Assembly (NCBI GenBank): GCA_902597545.1
Contig: CACJYD010000004.1
Span: forward strand, 1 to 64,000
Reading direction: 5' to 3'
From: an uncultured Bacteroidota bacterium
GTDB taxonomy: Bacteria; Bacteroidota; Bacteroidia; Flavobacteriales; Flavobacteriaceae
DNA: 64,000 nucleotides
This document shows, piece by piece, positions 54,043 to 60,963 of this stretch. The position numbers and the translations under genes are program-made. The notes under the pieces are model-generated. The model searched no databases. It was not told the DNA's origin and was given only the letters and a program-made list of their open reading frames with translations. Every line of letters starts with the position of its first letter. Positions within the stretch are counted from its first letter, which is position 1.

Positions 54043-54864
54043 TTATAATTTAAATTTCATCAACCTTGCAGCTGAGCTACTTTTTTCATCTTCAGAGGTT
54101 ATCCAGAATGTTGTTGGATCAATAATTTTTATAGCCTCAACCTGAGTTTTCCCGATTGGGATTTCATACATATCAATTTTTTGATTTTTATTGTTTAAAC
54201 TAAAATCAGAAATTATTAAAACGTAATATTCATCAAACTTGATAGTTGATGTCAGAGCTAATGTATTTGTTTCTTTATCGTAATCACCACCAGTGACTAT
54301 TGAATCAGTATTTAAACTACCAATTTTTTTTGCCTGATAATTTCCTCCATTTTTTGGAAGAGAGTAGATTTCAGTAATTTTTTTTCGTTTATTTTTTGTG
54401 AATATTAACAGTTTATCCTCAAAAGAGATTAAAGCTTCAGCATCATACTCTGATCGTCTATAAATTCTCCTAAATTTTTTTTGTTCTGGATATGAAAAAT
54501 TTATCACCTCAACATTTTCATTAGAAGACTTTTGAATTGGGATTTTAACAATAGATAAATTTTTTCTTGTATCATAATTATTCCCCATGTTAGCAACATA
54601 TAAAAACTCTTCGTCTTTAGTTATGTCCTCCCAATCAGTATTTTTAACCCCAGCAATCTTTCGGGTCTCAACTATTTTTCCTTTTTCATCTAAATAATAT
54701 AATGCTGGATCCCCTCCAGAATCATTGTGTGTAACAAATTGACCATCTATAATCTCTAATCCAGATGTTTCATCAATAATTTTTGATAAACTTATGTCTG
54801 TTGTAATTTTCTGCGAATAAGAAAATTGAAATACAATAAGTGTAAGTAGAATACTAATTCTCAT
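54043..54864 (-). CDS. Secreted beta-propeller-like protein following the phytase gene
   Basis: A 273-aa protein with a signal peptide (ILLTLIVFQFSYSQ). Conserved features are 'ETSGLEIIDGQFVTHNDSGGDPALYY', 'NTDWEDITKDEEFLYVANMGNN' and 'IYRRSEYDAEALISFEDKLLIF', a Bacteroidetes secreted family with repeating strands and paired acidic residues, probably a six-bladed propeller binding calcium. Its start overlaps the phytase gene end by 11 bases, so it should be expressed with it, perhaps as another phosphate-releasing enzyme or partner. No catalytic site is recognised. Confidence 0.75.
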   Translation of the reverse strand: MRISILLTLIVFQFSYSQKITTDISLSKIIDETSGLEIIDGQFVTHNDSGGDPALYYLDEKGKIVETRKIAGVKNTDWEDITKDEEFLYVANMGNNYDTRKNLSIVKIPIQKSSNENVEVINFSYPEQKKFRRIYRRSEYDAEALISFEDKLLIFTKNKRKKITEIYSLPKNGGNYQAKKIGSLNTDSIVTGGDYDKETNTLALTSTIKFDEYYVLIISDFSLNNKNQKIDMYEIPIGKTQVEAIKIIDPTTFWITSEDEKSSSAARLMKFKL

Positions 54865-55873
54865 TTATAATTTTTCTCCAATCTACTAATTTAAAATTTT
54901 GATTCAAACCATCATTATCATCATCTTGAGCAATAAAAAATCCCTTAGGAAATTTTTTAGTAGAAATTGAAGTTACATCAATACCATCAGTTTCAGTTGT
55001 ACCATCAATAGTTTTTCCAGATATAACTCTGAAAAAAGTCTTAGCCTTTAATGATTCTCTATCAATAAGTAAATAACCATTAGATCCTTGAACAGAAGAA
55101 ATTAAATACCCTTTACTGTCGCCATCGTCCCTCAATGCCAAACCTTCAAAGTCAGGTTTAAAAAATTTATTTTTCTTAAATATTAATTTTCTTTCCTCAT
55201 CAGTTGTTGGAAAAACATTAATTTCCCATATACCTTTTCTTTCTTGACCTATGTAAACTTTTCCTTTAGATTCATCTGCTACTATACCTTCAACTAAAGA
55301 GGAAAATCTTAATTTTCTTTCAAATTTAATTTCGGGACTTGATTCATCATTATTATAACTCCACTGCTCTACATTTCCTTTTTTATCACTTACAAATAAA
55401 TATGTATTATACTTATCATCATAAAAAGTAATTCCATATACATCTTTTAAACTTGGAACTACTTCACGAACTATATTTTTTTCTAATTCTCCATTGGAAT
55501 TAAAAATATAAAGATCTATACTATTATGTGTTCTATTTGTTCCAGCAACTAAGTATTTATCTTGACTGAACTTGGATGGTATTATGTCCACATTATTTAT
55601 CCTCCCAACCTCATAATCATAGAGCTTATTACCCTCTAAGTCATATACAATTATGCCGAATTTTTTATCAGATGAAACAATTAAGCTTTTTTCTGGATTG
55701 ATTAGGTTTTCTAAAACACACATATCATCTGCTGCATCATCACCAGCAAAAACTGGCTCTGTTTCTACATCAGCTTCAACTTCAATATATAACAAAGAGC
55801 CTAATAAATTAGGCTCTTGTGAATTTAAAATGCTAGTAAAAATTAAACTAGCAAAAAATAATTTTTTAACCAT
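54854..55873 (-). CDS. Beta-propeller phytase (3-phytase type), secreted
   Basis: A 339-aa phytase with a signal peptide (LIFTSILNSQ). BPP motifs include 'GDDAADDMCVLENLINPEKSLIVSSDKKFGIIVYDLEG' (D-D-A-D/A-D...; partly), 'VYGITFYDD', 'GIVADESKGKVYIGQERKGIWEI', 'DFEGLALRDDGDSKGYLISSVQGSNGYLL' and 'TDGIDVTS'. The acidic residues bind calcium and phytate. It frees inorganic phosphate from inositol phosphates. It starts in the stop codon of the TBDR gene (one-base overlap), so both are made from one transcript. Confidence 0.92.
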   Translation of the reverse strand: MVKKLFFASLIFTSILNSQEPNLLGSLLYIEVEADVETEPVFAGDDAADDMCVLENLINPEKSLIVSSDKKFGIIVYDLEGNKLYDYEVGRINNVDIIPSKFSQDKYLVAGTNRTHNSIDLYIFNSNGELEKNIVREVVPSLKDVYGITFYDDKYNTYLFVSDKKGNVEQWSYNNDESSPEIKFERKLRFSSLVEGIVADESKGKVYIGQERKGIWEINVFPTTDEERKLIFKKNKFFKPDFEGLALRDDGDSKGYLISSVQGSNGYLLIDRESLKAKTFFRVISGKTIDGTTETDGIDVTSISTKKFPKGFFIAQDDDNDGLNQNFKLVDWRKIINEN

Positions 55874-58584
55874 TAAAAATCATATTTTAAACCTACATTC
55901 CAGCTTAAATTATAATATTCAAGTTGCATAGTTTTTTCAACAGTACCTTGATAATATCTTAAAGGCTGATTTGTTAGGTTTTTCCCCTCAGCAAATATAC
56001 TAAGTTTGTCAGTAATTTTGTAGTTAGCATTTACGTCCAAAAATGTTTGCTCATCATAATATCTGTCTTCATAAGCATCTCCACTCAACTCATCCAATGC
56101 TTCACTTGCATAATTCATTGATGCCCTAACAAAAAATTTATTTGCTTCATAGGCTAACGATAAGTTATACATATTATCAACTTGACCAACTAGTGGAATG
56201 TCATCTCTACCTTCAACTCTGTCTGTCGAAGAATTGGTTGAAGTATAGTTGCCCATAAAAGTGAAGTTATTCAAGAGTTTAGTTTGAAAACCAATTTCAA
56301 AACCATTCAAAGTAGCTTTTTCACCATTTCTAAGTTGACTCATTTCATAACCATCATCACCAGCATATGTATAATTATTAGTAGCAAACTTATAAATCCA
56401 GTCATCAATACTTTTATTAAAAAACCCTACAGAAAATAAACCTAATCCTTTAAAATAATATTCAGCCATAAAATCAATGTTAGTTGATAAAGAGGCTTTT
56501 AAATCAGGGTTTCCAAGTGCAAGTTCTTTATCATCAGAATTTGAATATTCGTATGGAACTAGATCATAATATGATGGTCTAGATAATGATTGAGTTAATG
56601 CAAAGTTAAAATTCAATTTATCATTTAAATCCCATTGTAAAGTTAGATTTGGAAGAACATTAGTATAACTATTATCTCCAGTTACTGATCCGATATCTGC
56701 TGGTGTCTCATCCTCTTCTTCATCAAAAACCTGACCTGTATATTCAACATTTGTACTTTCAATTCTAGCTCCAGCAATTAAAGTTAAATTATCTCCTAAC
56801 TTATCTTTAATCATCGCATAAAATGCAGTTATATTTTCATCTGCATCGTAATTACCTCCTGCAAATTCATCCATAACATAGGAGTCAAAATTAGGATCAC
56901 TAGGGCCTCCTAACGATAAGCTACCTAATGCTTCAGCAGTCATAAAATTTCCACTTTGATATTTTTTTCCAGGCTGATAATCAGAAAGTGTAGCATTAAA
57001 AAATGAAACTCCATCCATGTTAGGTAAGTCGTTATCATATTCATACCAAATATCATTTCTGTCTTTGGTTTTACTTTTGTATTTGAGTCCAAATTTTATT
57101 TCATCATTGACATTATATGGTAAATCAAAGTCTAATGAAAAAGAAGTATTAGTTTCTTCAGTACCCTTAAATGCTTGCTCAGTTTTTTTGTAACCAAACT
57201 TACTTGCTTCAGTCCAATTATCTCCTTGATAAATAAAATTTGGGAATCTTGGGTTTGAAATATCAAGAGAAGAAATTGGAACTCCTTTTTGCTCATATCT
57301 TACATATCTTTCATCAGGCCTATCCTCACTAGCAGCTGAAAAACTCACTTTCCAATCCATTCCAAGTTTACCAAATTGATGATCACCACCTAAAGAATAT
57401 TTCTGAGTCTTTTGGTCCTCTAATCTTGTATTTTTATTTCTATCATTATTACCTCCACCTTTAGTTTGTCTTCTAACTCTAACTGTCATATCATCCATAT
57501 CAATACTTCCAACTCTCATTCTAAATCTATTTTCCCAGTCATCTCTGTGGTTATATATTGATTTAAAGTAGAGCTGATTATTATCATTTAAGTTCCAATC
57601 TAAGTTTAAACTTAAACTTCGTCTTGTTCTTTTGACATCATATCTTCTTATATCCATTTCACCAATAGCTCCATCATCTGCCCAATCAGCTGGATCGTTC
57701 CATTCAAACTCAATATTATCAGAACCATAATCTCTAGTTTGAACAGTAGCAGATAGTGTATAGCTAAATTTTTCAGAAACTTCATTTCCAATTAGTGCTG
57801 TTACATTTGAATTATACCCACCGGATCTTATTGGATTTCCACCTCCAGCTACAGTTGCAGATGCCCTAAAACCTGTTGGATTTGATCTGGTAATTAAGTT
57901 GACAGAACCACCAATTGCATCAGCCTCCATATCAGGTGTTAATGTTTTATTGACCTCAATTGACTGAATCATTGCTGATGGTATTAGATCTAACTGAACG
58001 TTTCTATTATCACCTTCTGCTGATGGAATTCTATCTCCATTTAATGTTACAGAATTTTGACCAGGTCCTAATCCTCTCATTACAATATTCCTTGCTTCAC
58101 CTTGATCACCTTGCATACTAACACCAGCAATTCTTTTAATTACATCACCAACATTATCATCGGGAAATTTTCCAATCTGATCTGCCGAAACAACATTGGT
58201 TACATTAACATCGGATTTTTGCTTATTGAGTCCTTTAATAATTCCACTTTGAAATCCGGATACTACAACTTGAGCCAATTCACTTACAGCTGTTTCTAAA
58301 GTGAAGTCTAAAGTATTTGAACCATCTTCAATTGAAATAGATTGTTCAACAGTTTCAAATCCAATGTATGAGACCTTTATAATCTGATCTCCTTCAATAC
58401 CAACGATAGTATAAAATCCATTAAAGTCAGTAACCACAGCTTTTCCTGATGGTGAAGCTTGAATTGTTGCGCCAGGTAATGCAAAACCATTAGCATCTGT
58501 AATTTTACCTTTTAAAGTAGATGTTTGAGAATATGATAAACCAAACATTAGGAAGGTAAAGATAAATAGAATGTAATTTTTCAT
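55873..58584 (-). CDS. TonB-dependent receptor associated with phytase
   Basis: A 903-aa outer-membrane receptor: signal peptide (FLMFGLSYSQ), carboxypeptidase-like domain ('KGKITDANGFALPGATI' with 'VSYIGFETVEQSI'), plug ('VVSADQIGKFPDDNVGDVIKRIAGV', 'NIVMRGLGPGQNSVTLNGDRIP' and 'LTPDMEADAIGGSVNLIT') and a long barrel ending 'LEYYNLSWNVGLKYDF'. The plug sequence is of the type often paired with secreted phosphatases and phytases. There is no SusD. It probably imports an inositol phosphate or phosphate-containing product. A pair of 11-bp-spaced repeats and a TAATTTTG element precede the ATG. Confidence 0.92.
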   Translation of the reverse strand: MKNYILFIFTFLMFGLSYSQTSTLKGKITDANGFALPGATIQASPSGKAVVTDFNGFYTIVGIEGDQIIKVSYIGFETVEQSISIEDGSNTLDFTLETAVSELAQVVVSGFQSGIIKGLNKQKSDVNVTNVVSADQIGKFPDDNVGDVIKRIAGVSMQGDQGEARNIVMRGLGPGQNSVTLNGDRIPSAEGDNRNVQLDLIPSAMIQSIEVNKTLTPDMEADAIGGSVNLITRSNPTGFRASATVAGGGNPIRSGGYNSNVTALIGNEVSEKFSYTLSATVQTRDYGSDNIEFEWNDPADWADDGAIGEMDIRRYDVKRTRRSLSLNLDWNLNDNNQLYFKSIYNHRDDWENRFRMRVGSIDMDDMTVRVRRQTKGGGNNDRNKNTRLEDQKTQKYSLGGDHQFGKLGMDWKVSFSAASEDRPDERYVRYEQKGVPISSLDISNPRFPNFIYQGDNWTEASKFGYKKTEQAFKGTEETNTSFSLDFDLPYNVNDEIKFGLKYKSKTKDRNDIWYEYDNDLPNMDGVSFFNATLSDYQPGKKYQSGNFMTAEALGSLSLGGPSDPNFDSYVMDEFAGGNYDADENITAFYAMIKDKLGDNLTLIAGARIESTNVEYTGQVFDEEEDETPADIGSVTGDNSYTNVLPNLTLQWDLNDKLNFNFALTQSLSRPSYYDLVPYEYSNSDDKELALGNPDLKASLSTNIDFMAEYYFKGLGLFSVGFFNKSIDDWIYKFATNNYTYAGDDGYEMSQLRNGEKATLNGFEIGFQTKLLNNFTFMGNYTSTNSSTDRVEGRDDIPLVGQVDNMYNLSLAYEANKFFVRASMNYASEALDELSGDAYEDRYYDEQTFLDVNANYKITDKLSIFAEGKNLTNQPLRYYQGTVEKTMQLEYYNLSWNVGLKYDF

Positions 58585-58603
58585 AATTATTGTTTTATGT
58601 AAA

Positions 58604-58611
58604 CAAAATTA
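58604..58611 (-). promoter_or_regulatory. Putative -7 promoter element of the TBDR-phytase operon
   Basis: Minus-strand TAATTTTG matches the Bacteroidetes -7 consensus TAnnTTTG exactly. It lies 20 bases upstream of the ATG at 58584 and 19 bases after the 11-bp repeat pair at 58631-58647. A -33 TTG is not obvious, consistent with activator dependence. Confidence 0.55.
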
Positions 58612-58630
58612 TTTTATTACACTATCCTCA

Positions 58631-58647
58631 ATGTTAACTTAAGGTTA
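58631..58647 (-). promoter_or_regulatory. Putative Pho-box-like repeat upstream of the TBDR-phytase operon
   Basis: On the minus strand the hexamers TAACCT and TAACAT begin exactly 11 bases apart (the plus strand reads ATGTTA at 58631 and AGGTTA at 58642). The same hexamer and spacing recur at 59096-59134 and 60902-60918. PhoB binds direct repeats at 11-bp spacing in Proteobacteria. Confidence 0.55.
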
Positions 58648-58676
58648 ATTTTTAGATAAGATATAAATGGAGTTAA

Positions 58677-59057
58677 TTACTTAACAGCAACTACATTTTG
58701 ATTTTCCCATTTAAAATGGCTAATTACTTTATTATTTTGAAAATTAACCTCTGTAAAATTCTTATTACCCCAAAAAAACCATTTTCCTGTTTTTTTACCT
58801 TTTATGAATTCTCCAATTACAGCTAAATTTCCATCAATGTCATAAGACTCCCACCTACCATGTAGTTTATTGTTTTTTAAATACCCTTTTTGATATAACT
58901 CCCCATTATCATGAAAAATTTCCACTTTTACCACTCTATCAAATCTATTGTAAACATGTTCAAGATCTTCTGTATTTAGATCTTGATATTTGATTTCATT
59001 TTGAGAAACGATTGAGTTAACAAAAAATAAACTAATTAATAAGAATAGATTTTTCAT
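58677..59057 (-). CDS. Secreted MORN-2/YwqK-type repeat protein (126 aa)
   Basis: The signal peptide is LFLLISLFFVNSIVSQ. The mature part contains beta-hairpin units of the MORN-2 type: 'EIFHDNGELYQKGYLKNNKLHGRWESYDIDGNLAVIGEFIKGKKTGKWFFWG' (in part: GELYQKGYLKNNKLHGRW and KGKKTGKWFFW). Such proteins are exported and frequent in Bacteroidetes; function unknown. A TTG-started frame reaches 59078, but the ATG at 59057 gives the normal signal. It reads divergently from the lipoprotein gene at 59304 and shares the repeat-rich promoter region, so it may share phosphate control. Confidence 0.8.
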   Translation of the reverse strand: MKNLFLLISLFFVNSIVSQNEIKYQDLNTEDLEHVYNRFDRVVKVEIFHDNGELYQKGYLKNNKLHGRWESYDIDGNLAVIGEFIKGKKTGKWFFWGNKNFTEVNFQNNKVISHFKWENQNVVAVK

Positions 59058-59095
59058 AATACTGTTATTTAATTTCAATAAATATAATTAATATT

Positions 59096-59134
59096 TTACA
59101 TTAAATTAACATTTACGTAACATTAAATTAACAT
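59096..59134 (+). promoter_or_regulatory. Four-copy Pho-box-like direct repeat
   Basis: Hexamers TTACAT (59096), TAACAT (59107), TAACAT (59118) and TAACAT (59129) start exactly 11 bases apart, separated by five-base A/T-rich spacers (TAAAT, TTACG, TAAAT). This is a two-box PhoB-like arrangement between the divergent MORN gene and the lipoprotein gene. Confidence 0.7.
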
Positions 59135-59204
59135 AGTGATTATAGTTTACTGATTATCAATAGTTTAATTTTTTATTTTTTATGCATAAAAAAATCTATT
59201 TTGT

Positions 59205-59236
59205 TAACATTAGCATAATGTAAAGGTTACATTATG
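59205..59236. promoter_or_regulatory. Second repeat cluster with a perfect inverted repeat
   Basis: TAACAT at 59205 and TTACAT at 59227 are 22 bases (two 11-bp turns) apart. Overlapping them is a perfect 10-bp inverted repeat, CATAATGTAA (59214-59223) and TTACATTATG (59227-59236), with spacer AGG. It could be an operator for the gene starting 68 bases further on. Confidence 0.5.
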
Positions 59237-59303
59237 ATGATTTTTAGGAAACGTTAAGTTAAACGCCATTACATAATTTTAGCTCAACTAATACTAAATA
59301 ATA

Positions 59304-60818
59304 ATGAAAAAAATAAATTTTTTATTGATCATGTCAGCATTTATATTTGTTGCATGTTCAGACGATGACAACGAGGTGGATGCAGTTGTAAATATTGCTC
59401 CCCAAGTTGTTGATCTAACAGCTGCAATTACGGTAGCTAATAATTCAAGCGTAGACATAACATTAGTTGGTACAGATGCTGATGGAGATGATCTGACATT
59501 TTCCGTAGTTTCTCAACCTTCACAAGGTTCTGTAGATATTAGTGGAAACAAAGCAACTTATACACCAAGCGACAATGCAGACGGTGAAGACTCTTTCACT
59601 TATAAAGCTAACGACGGTGCATTGGATAGTAATGTAGCTACTGTTACAATTGATGTTACTGGAAACTTTGTTCTTAATGGTGAAATCTCATCAGATAGAA
59701 CACTTACAGCTGACAAGATATGGACAATTAAAGGTAGAGTTTTTGTTGGAGATGGCGCTACATTAACCATTCCTGCAGGAACAATCTTAAAAGCTGAAGG
59801 AGGAACTGGAACAAATGCATCCTTCTTAGCTGTAGCAAGAGGTGGTAAATTAATTGCTAATGGTACAGCAGATAAACCGATAATTATGACTTCAGTTTCA
59901 GATGACATAAAAGTAGGAGAAAGTGTTGGATCAAACTTAAATGTTGATAACAGAGGTTTATGGGGAGGATTACTTGTATTAGGTAAAGCACCTAGTTCAT
60001 TTAAAGGTGATGTTTCTGAATATCAAATTGAAGGTATTCCTGCTGATGATACAAGAGGATTATATGGTGGGTCAGATGCTTCTGATAATTCAGGATCAAT
60101 GAAATATATTTCTATTAGACATGGCGGTGCAGAAATTGGTGCAGATAATGAAATCAATGGGCTTACACTAGGAGGAGTTGGTAGTGGTACTGTAATTGAC
60201 AATATTGAAGTTGTAGGAAATGTTGATGATGGAATTGAATTTTTTGGCGGAACTGTTAACGCTTCTAACCTATTAGTTTGGGGACAAGGAGATGATGGAT
60301 TAGATATTGATCAAGCTTATTCTGGAACAGTAGAAAATGCAATGGTAATAGCAACTGCAGCTTCAGATCACGGTATGGAAATTGACGGTCCTGAAGGATC
60401 TGCTAAAGGTAAATTTACGTTAAAGAAAATTACTTTAGTTGGGTCTTCTAGCGCTGCTGATGGAGAATATAATGACAATAGAAAAGGAGCTACTGGAACA
60501 ATTGATGGATTGGTTGCATTTGGATTCCAGGCTGGTAAAGATTTCGAATTAGATGCTGATGCTGACAGTAAAACTTATACTGATGGTGATTTAGTATTTA
60601 AAAATTTCCAAGTTGATGTTCCAGATGGAGCAAGTTTAACTGGTGGTGATATTTTTGATGATAAATCGAGTACTCCTAATGCTAACTATGAAGATGGCAA
60701 AACAATTGGTGGTGCATCTTTTGTAACTAATGTTGCTAGAGCATCTCAAACTGGTGGAGCTGATGTTACAGTTTGGGCATGGTCAATGGCTAAAGCTAGA
60801 GGAGCAGATGGATTGTAA
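59304..60818 (+). CDS. Cadherin-like plus beta-helix lipoprotein, partner of the following TBDR
   Basis: A 504-aa protein with a lipoprotein signal (FIFVACSDD, Cys17). An Ig/cadherin-like domain follows ('TLVGTDADGDDLTFSVVSQP', 'SFTYKANDGALDSN'), then about 370 residues of Gly/Asp/Asn-rich repeats. The pattern ('LWGGLLVLGKAPSSF', 'SMKYISIRHGGAEIG', 'VVGNVDDGIEFFGGTVNASNLLVWGQGDDGLDID', partly) indicates a right-handed parallel beta-helix. In Bacteroidetes such proteins (often misnamed 'multidrug transporter') are found next to TBDRs in phosphate-starvation loci. It is followed by a terminator and then the TBDR. I infer a surface-exposed ligand-capture or enzymatic role. Confidence 0.85.
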   Translation: MKKINFLLIMSAFIFVACSDDDNEVDAVVNIAPQVVDLTAAITVANNSSVDITLVGTDADGDDLTFSVVSQPSQGSVDISGNKATYTPSDNADGEDSFTYKANDGALDSNVATVTIDVTGNFVLNGEISSDRTLTADKIWTIKGRVFVGDGATLTIPAGTILKAEGGTGTNASFLAVARGGKLIANGTADKPIIMTSVSDDIKVGESVGSNLNVDNRGLWGGLLVLGKAPSSFKGDVSEYQIEGIPADDTRGLYGGSDASDNSGSMKYISIRHGGAEIGADNEINGLTLGGVGSGTVIDNIEVVGNVDDGIEFFGGTVNASNLLVWGQGDDGLDIDQAYSGTVENAMVIATAASDHGMEIDGPEGSAKGKFTLKKITLVGSSSAADGEYNDNRKGATGTIDGLVAFGFQAGKDFELDADADSKTYTDGDLVFKNFQVDVPDGASLTGGDIFDDKSSTPNANYEDGKTIGGASFVTNVARASQTGGADVTVWAWSMAKARGADGL

Positions 60819-60866
60819 AATATTTTTTTAATAGTTCGTTAATTAAATACTTTTATTAGTTGTTAG

Positions 60867-60900
60867 AAAACCCGTCAGTTTAATTCTGATGGGTTTTTTA
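60867..60900 (+). terminator. Intrinsic terminator after the beta-helix lipoprotein gene
   Basis: AAAACCCGTCAG (60867-60878) pairs with CTGATGGGTTTT (60886-60897; one G-T pair), loop of seven bases, followed by TT and A. Situated 49 bases after the stop and just before the next promoter region. Confidence 0.88.
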
Positions 60901-60901
60901 T

Positions 60902-60918
60902 TAACAATAGCTTAACAT
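60902..60918 (+). promoter_or_regulatory. Pho-box-like repeat pair before the second TBDR
   Basis: TAACAA (60902) and TAACAT (60913) start 11 bases apart, 46 bases ahead of the ATG at 60964. A -7-like GATATTTG (one mismatch to TAnnTTTG) follows at about 60938-60945. The first hexamer begins right after the T-run of the upstream terminator. Confidence 0.55.
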
Positions 60919-60963
60919 TGTATTGCACTTGAAACTTGATATTTGCAACAACACTAATCTATA

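Noticed and set aside
55653..55931. Plus-strand frame across the phytase/TBDR junction
   Set aside because: Low-complexity Ser/Ala-rich translation opposite well supported genes.
59253..59275. Further TAACAT-like hexamers close to the lipoprotein gene
   Set aside because: The spacing is 10 bp and the hexamers are poor (TTAAAC, TTACAT); not counted as a repeat.
59600..59908. Antisense frame of 102 codons inside the beta-helix lipoprotein gene
   Set aside because: Shadow of a Gly/Asp/Val-rich coding strand; no start context or family pattern.
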